NCBI GenBank assembly: GCA_016927595.1
Contig: JAFGMI010000008.1
Location: forward strand, 23,853 to 87,852
Source of the DNA: Melioribacteraceae bacterium
GTDB taxonomy: Bacteria > Bacteroidota > Ignavibacteria > Ignavibacteriales > Melioribacteraceae
Length of the DNA: 64,000 nt
Reading direction: 5' to 3'
Below are positions 42,772 to 52,575 of the stretch, piece by piece (the stretch's first letter is position 1; every line of letters starts with the position of its first letter). The notes beneath the pieces were generated by a model. That model was not told the DNA's origin. It ran no database searches and worked only from the letters and a program-made list of their open reading frames with translations. The translations under genes were made by a program, and so were the position numbers.

Positions 42772-44604
42772 ATGATGAATACATCCGGACATAAATTTCA
42801 TATACCCGTTATGGGTCTTGGATTTACAATAGATACTCCGCTAAAGGTTGCCCATTACGGGATTGATTCAGTTGTTTCAATTGTTGATGATGACCTGATA
42901 GAAAAAATGCGTGAGGTTCATTGTAAAGAAGCTGGCTTGCAATTTGAAGCCGTTTCAAAAAAGGTGAACGATTACCGTGCAAAACGAATCACCGCTTACC
43001 TTAATCTGTTGGACGATTTAGTGAAAAGCAATTTTGACAAACTAATCGTTACATACGGTGAAAGCGGGGGTGAATTTGAAAAATACATCGACCTTCTTCC
43101 CGAAAATTCCGAACTGAAATGTAAATATCGCAACACGGCGAATTTGGATTCTATAAAAGACTGGTTTATTCCGCGTATAAAGTGCGGGAGTATCGATGTA
43201 AATATTATGACAAAGATTGATAAGGTGAATTACAACGGTTGTGAAAAATTACCCGTAATTTACAATGATGCTCATGCAGCATTACGGGGATATTCAAACA
43301 GTAAATTAAAGTCTTCAATCGTGTTTTCCGCCGGGATGAATCCGCGTCTGTACGGTTATATAGGAGAGTTTACCGATTTCTACCCGGACTGCAACGGCGA
43401 ACTTAAAAAGAAAATAATTCTAAAGGTAAGCGATTACCGTTCTGCATTGATTCAGGGAAAATTCCTGGCGAAAAAAGGATTGTGGGTTTCGGAATTCAGA
43501 ATTGAGTCGGGTTTAAATTGCGGTGGACACGCATTTGCTACTGAAGGATATTTAATGGGGCCCATACTTGAAGAATTTAAAACTAACCGTGAAGAATTAA
43601 CCGAAACAATGCATAAAATTTATACCGCGGCATTAAGGAATAAAAATACTAATTTCAGTGGCATCCCATTCGAACAAAAAATTACAGCGCAGGGAGGAGT
43701 GGGTACTTACGAAGAACAAAACTTTCTGATCGATTATTATGGCGTTGATTCGGTCGGATGGGGAACTCCGTTTCTTCTTGTCCCAGAAGCAACAAATTTG
43801 GATGAAAAAACTTTAAATCTATTAAGCAATGCGAAAGAAGACGATTTGTATCTTAGCAGAATTTCCCCGCTCGGTGTACCGTTCAACAGTATTAAAGGAA
43901 GTACTAAAGAATTGGAGAAATCGGAGAACGCTTTAAATGGCAGACCGGGGAGTCCCTGCCCTAAAAAGTTTTTACAGTTCAATACGGAACTTGGCGAAAA
44001 GCCGATCTGTACGGCGTCGCGGGCATATCAATCAAAAAAAATCGACCGGCTTAAATCAGAAAATAATGATTCAGATTCATTCTCGGCGGAGTACAAAAAA
44101 ATAATCGAAAAAGCCTGCCTGTGCGTTGGACTCGCTACATCGGCTCTTATAAAACACAGTGCGGCAACTAAAACAGACGGAGAGGGGGTACTTGTCTGCC
44201 CGGGACCAAATCTCGCCTATTTTTCTTCGATAGTTACTTTGAGGGAAATGATAAACCATATTTACGGCAGGGTAAATCTGGTTGCAAGAAACGACCGCCC
44301 AAATATGTTCATTAAAGAACTAAAGCTGTATCTTGACTACCTTAAGGAAGAAATATCGGAATCAGATGGAATTATTTCTTCAAACCAATTAAAGTATTTT
44401 ACAACATTTAAAAATAATATTGCCGAAGGGATTGAATACTATAAAGACCTTTTCGCTTCGATGCCACATAAACCGGGCAGGAATTATTTAAGAGAGATAG
44501 CTGAATTAGAAGAAGATTTTGTAAGCATTATAAAGCAGTTTTTATTATACAATGATTCCGTTGAAAATAATGATGTGCTAATCAGTAATTCACTCGCCGT
44601 TTGA
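42772..44604 (+). CDS. 610-residue conserved protein with nitronate monooxygenase-like barrel
   Basis: I recognise this as a conserved Bacteroidota protein usually annotated as hypothetical. Its N-terminus (IPVMGLGFTIDTPLKVAHYGIDSVVS) and a later segment, ITAQGGVGTYEEQN plus VDSVGWGTPFLLVPEA (about 304-342), resemble the flavin-binding parts of nitronate monooxygenase (GG....ALGAD...MGTRFL). GLNCGGHAFATEG (about 247-259) corresponds to the GGH region of that family. Additional conserved-looking cysteines are CPKKF (about 395) and ICTASRAY (about 413). A helical tail of 150 residues follows. It could be an FMN-dependent TIM-barrel oxidoreductase; this is inference. It appears monocistronic. 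Confidence 0.7.
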   Translation: MMNTSGHKFHIPVMGLGFTIDTPLKVAHYGIDSVVSIVDDDLIEKMREVHCKEAGLQFEAVSKKVNDYRAKRITAYLNLLDDLVKSNFDKLIVTYGESGGEFEKYIDLLPENSELKCKYRNTANLDSIKDWFIPRIKCGSIDVNIMTKIDKVNYNGCEKLPVIYNDAHAALRGYSNSKLKSSIVFSAGMNPRLYGYIGEFTDFYPDCNGELKKKIILKVSDYRSALIQGKFLAKKGLWVSEFRIESGLNCGGHAFATEGYLMGPILEEFKTNREELTETMHKIYTAALRNKNTNFSGIPFEQKITAQGGVGTYEEQNFLIDYYGVDSVGWGTPFLLVPEATNLDEKTLNLLSNAKEDDLYLSRISPLGVPFNSIKGSTKELEKSENALNGRPGSPCPKKFLQFNTELGEKPICTASRAYQSKKIDRLKSENNDSDSFSAEYKKIIEKACLCVGLATSALIKHSAATKTDGEGVLVCPGPNLAYFSSIVTLREMINHIYGRVNLVARNDRPNMFIKELKLYLDYLKEEISESDGIISSNQLKYFTTFKNNIAEGIEYYKDLFASMPHKPGRNYLREIAELEEDFVSIIKQFLLYNDSVENNDVLISNSLAV

Positions 44605-44983
44605 CTTATTGCAGAAAACAGGAATTTGTACCTTTTACCGTTAAACATCCTTTTCCTATAACATAATAAGAATTACCTTTTTATCATGAGCCGTTACGGG
44701 AATTCCCATATTTGTGTCTCTCCAGAAGTAGTTTTTGATCAATAGGGTAACGTGTGTAGAATCAATTTAACGAAGGGCTGAAAATAAGGCATGAAAAATA
44801 TTTCATAATTCTGTTAAAACTTAGAATTCTTACTTTACAGCGAGAATTTTGCAGGACTGATCTGTCTAAAATATTTAAACAGGCGGGATTAATCGTATAA
44901 TCTATTATCAAACAAGAAAGGGTTGTCTGCAGGCAATAATCCTTTTAGTTAAGCATGCGAGATCTATTCTCTTATCCTGTAGT
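44605..44983. other. gene-free region
   Basis: About 380 bases after the NMO-like gene without a supported gene, strong hairpin or repeat. Confidence 0.55.
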
Positions 44984-45022
44984 AAAACAAAAAAGCCTTA
45001 TAAGTTGTTGTCTTATAAGACT
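44984..45022 (-). terminator. terminator of the tRNA-Asp gene
   Basis: On the minus strand an 11-bp stem (with one G-T pair, core CTTATAAG/CTTATAAG) and 7-base loop is followed by a T run. It begins ten bases after the tRNA 3' end. Confidence 0.85.
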
Positions 45023-45031
45023 TTGCTATTG

Positions 45032-45105
45032 CGGGACCGACGAGACTCGAACTCGCGACCTCCTGCGTGACAGGCAGGCGTTCTAACCAACTGAACTACG
45101 ATCCC
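45032..45105 (-). tRNA. tRNA-Asp (anticodon GTC)
   Basis: The 74-base cloverleaf reads on the minus strand. The acceptor stem GGGATCG/CGGTCCC has one G-T pair. The D arm contains GTTCAGTTGGTTAGAAC. The anticodon stem CCTGC/GCAGG carries loop CTGTCAC, giving anticodon GTC. The T loop is GTTCGAGTC. The discriminator base is G, as usual for tRNA-Asp; CCA is not encoded. Confidence 0.96.
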
Positions 45106-45287
45106 AGTTTGTAAAATTTTTGAAGAACTCGCGGCTTTCCCGACTTTGTCAGTATAATCAACTGAACGGAATTTATTCCGATTTATTTTGAAGGAATCCC
45201 ATTTGTTGATTTTGCGCCTGAATAATGCTAATCTTTAAAAAGAACGAATCGAAATATAAACGCTTTTAAAAATGAATGCAAGAATAT

Positions 45288-46397
45288 TTATAAATCTTTA
45301 GTACCGAAAGAAACACCGACTGCAGAAGCTGCTTTTACGGCCTGATCATTTGGTTGAACAAGCTTTTGCCGGGCTATGGCTTCCTCAATTTTTACGCTTT
45401 TTATTTCCGTTCCTTTCAGAGCCACCATCCTCCCGAATTTTTTCTTTATAGCCAGTTCTATAGCGCTGGTTCCGAATTTGGTCGATAAAATTCTGTCGAA
45501 AGGAGTAGGGCTGCCGCCTCTCTGCAGATGTCCCAGAACGGTATAACGGGTTTCTAATCCTGTATTTTCATGAATATTACTTGCAACCAGCTCAGCAATA
45601 CCGCCAAGTGTTATCGGATCAGTTCGTTTTTCGTCAATTTTTTTAACGATCATCTCTCCGCCTTTGGGTTTTGCTCCTTCGGCAGCGCATACAATACTGA
45701 ATTTTTTGCCCATCATATTCCTTTTGAGAACATGGTTATAAATAACTTCCCATTCGAACGGAATTTCCGGAATTAAAATAATATCCGCACCGCCTGCAAT
45801 TCCGCCGTTCAGGGCAATCCAGCCGGCATATCTGCCCATTGCTTCTATTACCATTACGCGGTGATGCGAGGAAGCCGTGGTGTGGAGCCTGTCGAGGGCT
45901 TCTGAGACTACAAAAACAGCCGAGTCGTGTCCGAATGTCTGGTCGGTAGCCTGAAGGTCGTTATCGATGGTTTTGGGGACTCCGACAATGTTCATACCCA
46001 TCTGACTTAACCTGTTGGCGATACTCATGGTACCGTCTCCGCCAATTGCAATCAGCACATCGAGATCCCAGGCTTCGTAATTGCGAAGGGCGTCCTTCGA
46101 TTTGTCAACTATTATCGTACCGCCATTCGTTCCTTCGGGCCAGTGAAAAGGATCACCTTTGTTGGAAGAACCCAGAATAGTTCCGCCGCTGGCTAAAATT
46201 CCTGAAACGTCTCTGTTGTACAATTCCATTCCTCTGCCGGTTACAAGTCCCTCGAATCCGTCCAGTATCCCGAGTACACTAAGTCCGTAATCGTGGGCGG
46301 GTTTCGCCACACCGCGAATTACTGCATTCAGTCCGGGACAATCTCCTCCCCCTGTAAGTACTCCGATTCTTTTAACACTTCTGTTTCTGGCGTTCAT
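45288..46397 (-). CDS. pfkA: 6-phosphofructokinase
   Basis: Phosphorylates fructose-6-phosphate in glycolysis. The 369-residue protein has LTGGGDCPGLNAVIRG at the N-terminus, the phosphate-binding IGGDGT (about 118-123), PKTIDNDL with catalytic Asp145 and Asp147 (143-147), MGRYAGWIAL and LGHLQRGGSPTPFDR. Glycine at residue 122 (E. coli Gly104) favours ATP rather than pyrophosphate as phosphate donor. Lys142 (E. coli Gly124), however, is the residue seen in PPi-type enzymes, so this is the mixed G/K type. It is the last gene of an operon after rnhC, 12 bases away. Confidence 0.95.
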   Translation of the reverse strand: MNARNRSVKRIGVLTGGGDCPGLNAVIRGVAKPAHDYGLSVLGILDGFEGLVTGRGMELYNRDVSGILASGGTILGSSNKGDPFHWPEGTNGGTIIVDKSKDALRNYEAWDLDVLIAIGGDGTMSIANRLSQMGMNIVGVPKTIDNDLQATDQTFGHDSAVFVVSEALDRLHTTASSHHRVMVIEAMGRYAGWIALNGGIAGGADIILIPEIPFEWEVIYNHVLKRNMMGKKFSIVCAAEGAKPKGGEMIVKKIDEKRTDPITLGGIAELVASNIHENTGLETRYTVLGHLQRGGSPTPFDRILSTKFGTSAIELAIKKKFGRMVALKGTEIKSVKIEEAIARQKLVQPNDQAVKAASAVGVSFGTKDL

Positions 46398-46409
46398 GCT
46401 ATAGCCGGA

Positions 46410-47300
46410 TTATTTGATTAAATGTTTAAGCGACTTAAAATGTATCTTCGCATACTTTTCAAGTTCATCAATACCATTAGTATCGAAAATTTTTTCCGCA
46501 ATTTTCACTGTTTCAGTTGATGCGCCCTTAGGAAGATGCATCAGATTATTTTTAATGAACCAGTTATCAAATTCCGATCGGGCGATTATCGATGCTGCAG
46601 CAACTCCTGTAAACCTCTCAGCTTTATGAGTCAGATAAATTTCAGCAGAATTTGATATTGATTCAAAATTTTCCTTCTCCGAAAATTTATCAATCACTAC
46701 ATTTGAACATTTAACCCTTTTCAGCAGGTTTTCAATCGCTTTACTGTGAGCCCAGCTTAAAATCTTATTTAGATTTCTGAAGCGTTCATACATAATATTA
46801 TATTTTTCCGGTGTGATTAAAACCGTCTCAATATCATTTGAAAATTTTCGTTTTATCATTTTAGCCAGTTCACTTATTTGGGAGGGTGATAAATCCTTAC
46901 TGTCCCGTACACCGATCCTGATCAGATTATTTTTATATTCATCCAGGCAGTGAAATGCACATACAACCAGCGGTCCGAACAAATCGCCTTTACCACTTTC
47001 ATCGCTCCCGATATAGTCCGACGGTTCATCCGGAGGTTTTTCGTCAAACATAAGTGATTTCTGATCGATGATCAAATTCTGCACGGTTTTATACAGACTG
47101 TTTTCTTTATTTCCCTGCAGAACGGTCCTTAAACCTTTCTTCCCGAAATAAACCTGTACTTTTATACGTTCCTTAATATTGCCGGCAGTAAACTCGAAGT
47201 TAAATTGTTTCTCTTCTATAGCCGAAGTTTTGATATTATCAGAATCAACTATCCGGCGGTAGTTCTCAATAGTACTTTCAGCCTTCTGCTTAGTATCCAT
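46410..47300 (-). CDS. rnhC: ribonuclease HIII
   Basis: Cleaves RNA in RNA-DNA hybrids. The 296-residue protein has an N-terminal TBP-like substrate-binding domain (about 1-85) and the RNase HII/HIII core. The HIII active-site motif is intact: IGSDESGKGDLFGPL with Asp100 and Glu101. The third acidic residue is probably the Asp in VVIDKFS. AAASIIARSEFD is also characteristic. It begins 14 bases after the foldase gene in an operon with pfkA. Confidence 0.93.
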   Translation of the reverse strand: MDTKQKAESTIENYRRIVDSDNIKTSAIEEKQFNFEFTAGNIKERIKVQVYFGKKGLRTVLQGNKENSLYKTVQNLIIDQKSLMFDEKPPDEPSDYIGSDESGKGDLFGPLVVCAFHCLDEYKNNLIRIGVRDSKDLSPSQISELAKMIKRKFSNDIETVLITPEKYNIMYERFRNLNKILSWAHSKAIENLLKRVKCSNVVIDKFSEKENFESISNSAEIYLTHKAERFTGVAAASIIARSEFDNWFIKNNLMHLPKGASTETVKIAEKIFDTNGIDELEKYAKIHFKSLKHLIK

Positions 47301-47314
47301 ATCGGTTCAATTAT

Positions 47315-49168
47315 TTATGGTAAAATATCATACCGGGAAAGCCATTTCTGCACCCATCCGGAAAAGGGTCTTGCTATGGGAACAGCGGTTATTTTTCCGC
47401 CGAATCCGAGAACCCTGATTGCAAAAGTATTAATGTTGGATATTTTTAGTTTATCCAGTGAATAAGGATTAATTTTAATCAAGTTTTCACGTGCTGATTC
47501 TGCGGTGAGATCAACCAGATCGGAATACTGAGAATCGAATGCTGCTTCCAGTTTAAGTTTATTTTTAACTTCGTCGAATTTTTTAAACGGCTCTTCAATT
47601 TGTTCATGTTTTCTGCCAATAAGCTTAATAACCGAGTATCCCTCTTTTAACTTTATTGGTCTGCTGATCTCGTTCAATTCAAGCTTCGAAGCAATTTCAC
47701 CCAATTTACCGAATTGAGTGGTCGGGAAAAACCCGTATTCCCCTTTTGTTTCCCGGGTCCATGTGCGTTTGGAATACTGCTCAGCGAGTTGACTGAAATC
47801 CGAACCGGCAGCAGCATCTTTATATATTTTTTCGGCAATTGACAGACTATCAACCAGAATCTCAATAATGTTTAAAAGTTCCGGGTACTTTGCTTCCTTG
47901 TATCTTTCATTATAAAGAGATTTAATCAGCGTTGAATCAATATGAACAGTATCCAGTCGCGAACTTAAAAACGCCTGTGATAGATAATAATCCCTCCACA
48001 TATTTACGTATTTTTGAACCTCTTGCGTCTGGTTCAAGCCGCGCTTAATAGCTTCTCTTGCCAGCAGTTCTCTCTCGATAAATAATTTGACCTGAGTATT
48101 CAGTTTACCATAAACTTTATTCTTCGAATATTTATCGATCTGAAATCCCTCGAATGTAAGATAGTTCATGAAATCGTTTAATGAAACCGGATCATTATCG
48201 AAACGGATAAAATCAGAATTCAGCTGCTTATCATTAAATCCGGATTTAAGTCCCAGCAGATCCCATGCATCGAAGGTGAGCAGTGTGGTAGAGCCTTCCC
48301 TGCGGAGTAAATCTTTTTTCTTGAAAATTTCACACAGGCTCTCAGCCAGTATTATAAACAATTGCCTGTCTGCATCCACCTTTTTGTCATTAAAAAAATC
48401 TCTGTAAAAGCTGTTCTGTAAATTTTCCCCGATCCGCTCTGTCAGAATTTTTTCAACATAAGATTCAGCTTCATCAAGCTGTTCCGGTGTATTGAGATTC
48501 CGTTCTTCTATTTTGTATGCATAAAAAATGTACCACCCGTCAGGTGCCGAGACCGGAGAAGTGAATTCATTTTCAGATAATTTATAAAGCGAATCTTCAA
48601 TTGATTCGATTAAATCGCCGAATACAATTACTAAAGTGTCGGGCTGTTCAGATAATTCCTGTCTTCCTGCCAACAGCGAGTCGAAATTGCTACCCGACAA
48701 CAGATGATTATGAAGAGAAAAAATTTCAGTCGAGTCTTCGCTGAAAAGGTAACGCGATAAATAATATTTATTGTTCCTTATAGTTGCAAGGATATAATCT
48801 TCTTCGGGTATAACAATTTTTTCGCGTACTTCTTTATTGAATAAAGCATCTCTGGAAAACATTTTTTCAAGCAGACTTACTGCAGTCCTTATCGATTCAG
48901 ATGTATCCAATCCCATTTTCTCAGCTTCCAGCGCCCAAAGTTTTTCCGTGATCAGGGTGTAAAGAAATTCGAGTTTTACGGAAGGCATTAGTCTCTTTAT
49001 ATTTTTGCGGAATTGAGGCGTTAATTCGATTCTTTCCAGAAACTCATCTGATGAAATTGTTTTGCTGCCTACCTTTGCAATTACTTCATCCAACAAAAGT
49101 GTTTGCGCGGTACTTTTATAACCTAAAACCAGAATCAGAAGAGTTGTAATTATTATTCTAGAATACAT
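47315..49168 (-). CDS. SurA/PpiC-like periplasmic peptidyl-prolyl isomerase
   Basis: An exported 617-residue chaperone-type protein with a signal peptide ending KSTAQ. An N-terminal SurA_N-like region (LLDEVIAKVGSKTISSDEFLERI) and a parvulin-type PPIase domain (about 440-560) with DFSQLAEQYSKRTWTRETKGEYGFF and KEGYSVIKLIGR can be seen. It would fold or escort outer-membrane proteins in the periplasm. Upstream of it is a shared region with the divergent sensor kinase gene at 49341. It heads an operon with rnhC and pfkA, an unusual mix probably reflecting only shared transcription. Confidence 0.87.
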   Translation of the reverse strand: MYSRIIITTLLILVLGYKSTAQTLLLDEVIAKVGSKTISSDEFLERIELTPQFRKNIKRLMPSVKLEFLYTLITEKLWALEAEKMGLDTSESIRTAVSLLEKMFSRDALFNKEVREKIVIPEEDYILATIRNNKYYLSRYLFSEDSTEIFSLHNHLLSGSNFDSLLAGRQELSEQPDTLVIVFGDLIESIEDSLYKLSENEFTSPVSAPDGWYIFYAYKIEERNLNTPEQLDEAESYVEKILTERIGENLQNSFYRDFFNDKKVDADRQLFIILAESLCEIFKKKDLLRREGSTTLLTFDAWDLLGLKSGFNDKQLNSDFIRFDNDPVSLNDFMNYLTFEGFQIDKYSKNKVYGKLNTQVKLFIERELLAREAIKRGLNQTQEVQKYVNMWRDYYLSQAFLSSRLDTVHIDSTLIKSLYNERYKEAKYPELLNIIEILVDSLSIAEKIYKDAAAGSDFSQLAEQYSKRTWTRETKGEYGFFPTTQFGKLGEIASKLELNEISRPIKLKEGYSVIKLIGRKHEQIEEPFKKFDEVKNKLKLEAAFDSQYSDLVDLTAESARENLIKINPYSLDKLKISNINTFAIRVLGFGGKITAVPIARPFSGWVQKWLSRYDILP

Positions 49169-49287
49169 TGTGCTGCTATAATATCCGTATATATTGCCGA
49201 TTTTTTAGTAGAGAATTTAAAAACCTGTACATCACTGACAATTAAAATATCTGTGGCGACATCCTTTAAAATATCATATTTTATTAT

Positions 49288-49302
49288 AACAATTTAATTG
49301 TT
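49288..49302. promoter_or_regulatory. 15-base palindrome in the divergent region
   Basis: AACAATT-T-AATTGTT is a perfect 7-bp inverted repeat between the foldase and sensor-kinase genes. It could be a regulator site for either, or chance in AT-rich DNA. Confidence 0.35.
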
Positions 49303-49340
49303 AAGATCGAATTTTTTTTCCAACGGAAAAAAGCAGAAGA

Positions 49341-52300
49341 ATGACTAAACAGTGTATCTACACACTATTCAGGTTTTTTTTATTCCCGGTTCTCTTAATC
49401 AATATTAACAATTTATATCCCCAGGAAATTTCATATTACAGTAATTACGACAATCTCTATTTTGAGCAGTTGTCAATTGAAGAAGGACTTTCTCAGATAA
49501 CCCTGCACGCAATTCTTCAGGATTCCAAGGGCTTTCTGTGGTTTGGCACCGAGGATGGTCTGAACCGCTACGACGGCTATAAATTTACCATCTACAAAAA
49601 TGACCTTTCCGACTCAGGCTCAATCGGGGATAATTTCATCTGGACACTTGCAGAAGATAAACTTGGAAATATCTGGATTGGCACCAACAGCGGTGGATTG
49701 AACAAGTATGATTATAAAACGGATCGTTTCGAAAGATATACATACGAAGCTGATAATGATGCATCTGTCAGCGAAAATAACATAAGGGTTTTGTACACTG
49801 ATAAAGAAGGCATATTGTGGATAGGGACCAACAGTTCAGGTTTATGCAAACTGGATCCGTCAGATAACCTGATAAGCAGAATTAAATCCGATTTTAGCGG
49901 CTTAAGTGAGAATATAAATAATATACGGTACTTTACAGAAGATGACAGCAGCAATATCTGGATAGCGACTGAAGCAGGTTTGATTAAGTATGATAAAATT
50001 TCCGGTACCGCTGCGGTTCTTAATGTATTTAATTCAAAATACGGTATGGTTAAAGTAGAAAGTTTCTGGTCGCTTATATATAACGAAAGCATCCTGTGGA
50101 TAGGCACGTACAATCAGGGACTGCTGAAATATAATGTTGAGACTAAAATGGTTGAACCGTATACCAGCAGCGGTCAGCCGGCAATATCCGACGATATCAT
50201 TACCGATTTACTGATAGATAATAACAGTAAACTTTGGATCTGTACTGAAAACGGTTTGAGTATTCTTGACGACAGAGATGAAACAGTTATTAACTATAAG
50301 AACGATCCGGCTGACATGAACAGTTTGAGCAGTAACATAATAAGATGCATATACCAGGATAAATCAGACCTTATCTGGATAGGCACCTTCGGCAGCGGAG
50401 TTAACAAGGTTAATCTGAAACGGAAATTCAAATTATATACTCACAATCCGACCAATGACAACAGTCTGAGTTATAATGTAATACGTTCTTTGTACGAGGA
50501 TAGAAAGGGTAATTTATGGATTGGTACACTCGGAAACGGTCTGAGCATATTCAACAGATCCGCGAAAAGTTTTCAACACTTTTCACAAACTCCGGGAGGT
50601 ATAAGCAGTAATATAATTACTTCGATACTTGAAGATTATCAAGGAAATATATGGCTTGGGACCTGGGGAGGCGGCTTAAATAAACTTCAGGTTCGCTACG
50701 GCAAATCCGATAAGGAACCTATTGTTGAAAGGATAACTTATTTAAGCAAGACAGGCGGGAAAATAGAGCTCTCCAGCAATATTATCCAGGCTTTATATGA
50801 AGATTCTGAGAGTAATTTGTGGATCGGAACCGAAGACGGTCTGGATTTAATATTGTATTCCGGTAAAACCTTGCACTTCAGAAGCGATCCTTCCGATTCG
50901 AATACGATAAGTGACAACAGAATTCAGTCAAAATGTATTATAGAAGACCGATCGGGTAATATGTGGGTCGGGACATGGGACGGGTTAAATTATTTTGTCC
51001 TGAATCGTGAAAATTTCGGCAGCAATTCCGATGTGGAAATAATTAGAATTGCAGGTGATAATAATAAGGATCTGTCATTAAGCGATAACAGAATTGTAGC
51101 AATTTATGAAGATACACTAAATGCCGGAGACGATGAAATTCTATTGTGGATTGGGACAATCGGCGGGGGATTGAATGAGCTGAGAATTAAACCGGATAAT
51201 GTGAATTCAGGAAAGGATTATAAAATTAATGTATATACCGAAAAAGAAGGACTGGCAAATAATGTAATTTATGGGATACTTGGTGATGACTATGGAAATA
51301 TTTGGCTTAGTACAAACAACGGGATATCACGTTTTAATCCTGCTGATAAAACATTCAGAAACTACGACATATACGACGGACTTCAGAGTAATCAATTTTC
51401 GTGGGGTGCATATTGTAAAACCCGTGACGGCGAATTATTTTTCGGCGGAACAAACGGATTAAATTCTTTTAACCCGGAGGAACTTTACGATAACGATTAT
51501 ATACCGCCGGTTTATATTACAGGCTGCAGCATTCTGAGAGCACAACCTCAGTCCAGGGAATCAGCAATTAATGTAAACACACTCGCCGGCGAAGATAACA
51601 TAAGGCTGCCTTACGATACTTACACTCTGCGGTTTGAATTTTCTGCGCTCGATTATACTACTCCTGCAAAAAATCAGTACGAATATATTCTTGACGGTTA
51701 CGATAAGACTTGGATAAAACAAATAGCAACGAATTCTGCAACTTATACCAATGTACAGGATGGTAAATATACATTCAGAGTCCGGGCATCTAATAATGAC
51801 GGTTTGTGGAACTACGATGGTGCTTCGCTTAATGTAACCATATTAACCCCTTTCTGGAAAACCTGGTGGTTTATAATAATCACCATTTCCATTATAGCGT
51901 TCTTTATTTTTTATTTCGTATTCACTCAGATTAAAAATATGCTTGCCGTAGAGAGATTAAGAACAAAGCTGGCTGCCGATCTTCATGATAATATCGGGTC
52001 AAGCCTTACGGAAATCTCAATTTTAAGCGAGGTAATAGGTACCAGGATAAGCGAAGAGGAAGATTACATAAAAAAAAATCTGAACAGGATAAGTCAGAAA
52101 AGCAGAAGTCTTATAGATAAAATGAGCGATATCGTATGGCTCGTGAATCCGAACCGTGATTCTTTGTACGATCTGATATTACGGCTTCAGGATACATACT
52201 CTGAACTGCTTGCAGATACGAACATCTCGCTTAAATCCGAAAATTTAAAGTCTCTCCAGAGGGTGTCGCTTCAAATGGAGCACAGACAGCACCTCTTCTT

Positions 52301-52556
52301 AATTTTCAAAGAAGCAATAAACAATTCTATTAATCACAGCGGTTGTTCTGAAATTTCACTGAATGCAAATGTATCGGGCAAGAAGCTTATAATGCTGCTT
52401 AAAGATAACGGGAAAGGATTTGCAATGAATAAAGGTTTTAAAGGCAACGGGCTGGACAATATGAAAAGAAGGGCAAAAATGATAAAAGGTGAATTATTTA
52501 TAGAATCATCACCTGATAATGGTACAACTATTAAGTATATTGGAAATATTAAATAA
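49341..52556 (+). CDS. sensor histidine kinase with beta-propeller ligand domain (Reg_prop / Y_Y_Y / HisKA_3)
   Basis: A 1071-residue membrane sensor. After a signal peptide come about 14 Reg_prop repeats (the pattern D..GNIWIGT...GL) forming two seven-bladed propellers (residues about 30-720). A Y_Y_Y domain (755-835) and one membrane helix (about 837-860) follow. The cytosolic part has a HisKA_3 dimerisation domain with His882 in ADLHDNIGSSL and an ATPase domain with DNGKGF (about 1016) and GLDNMKRRA. It lacks the receiver and AraC parts of HTCS hybrid sensors and instead pairs with the regulators that follow, as in NarX/NarL systems. Ligand unknown; polysaccharides are common ligands for this architecture. 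Confidence 0.92.
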   Translation: MTKQCIYTLFRFFLFPVLLININNLYPQEISYYSNYDNLYFEQLSIEEGLSQITLHAILQDSKGFLWFGTEDGLNRYDGYKFTIYKNDLSDSGSIGDNFIWTLAEDKLGNIWIGTNSGGLNKYDYKTDRFERYTYEADNDASVSENNIRVLYTDKEGILWIGTNSSGLCKLDPSDNLISRIKSDFSGLSENINNIRYFTEDDSSNIWIATEAGLIKYDKISGTAAVLNVFNSKYGMVKVESFWSLIYNESILWIGTYNQGLLKYNVETKMVEPYTSSGQPAISDDIITDLLIDNNSKLWICTENGLSILDDRDETVINYKNDPADMNSLSSNIIRCIYQDKSDLIWIGTFGSGVNKVNLKRKFKLYTHNPTNDNSLSYNVIRSLYEDRKGNLWIGTLGNGLSIFNRSAKSFQHFSQTPGGISSNIITSILEDYQGNIWLGTWGGGLNKLQVRYGKSDKEPIVERITYLSKTGGKIELSSNIIQALYEDSESNLWIGTEDGLDLILYSGKTLHFRSDPSDSNTISDNRIQSKCIIEDRSGNMWVGTWDGLNYFVLNRENFGSNSDVEIIRIAGDNNKDLSLSDNRIVAIYEDTLNAGDDEILLWIGTIGGGLNELRIKPDNVNSGKDYKINVYTEKEGLANNVIYGILGDDYGNIWLSTNNGISRFNPADKTFRNYDIYDGLQSNQFSWGAYCKTRDGELFFGGTNGLNSFNPEELYDNDYIPPVYITGCSILRAQPQSRESAINVNTLAGEDNIRLPYDTYTLRFEFSALDYTTPAKNQYEYILDGYDKTWIKQIATNSATYTNVQDGKYTFRVRASNNDGLWNYDGASLNVTILTPFWKTWWFIIITISIIAFFIFYFVFTQIKNMLAVERLRTKLAADLHDNIGSSLTEISILSEVIGTRISEEEDYIKKNLNRISQKSRSLIDKMSDIVWLVNPNRDSLYDLILRLQDTYSELLADTNISLKSENLKSLQRVSLQMEHRQHLFLIFKEAINNSINHSGCSEISLNANVSGKKLIMLLKDNGKGFAMNKGFKGNGLDNMKRRAKMIKGELFIESSPDNGTTIKYIGNIK

Positions 52557-52575
52557 GGGAAATGAATAATACCCG

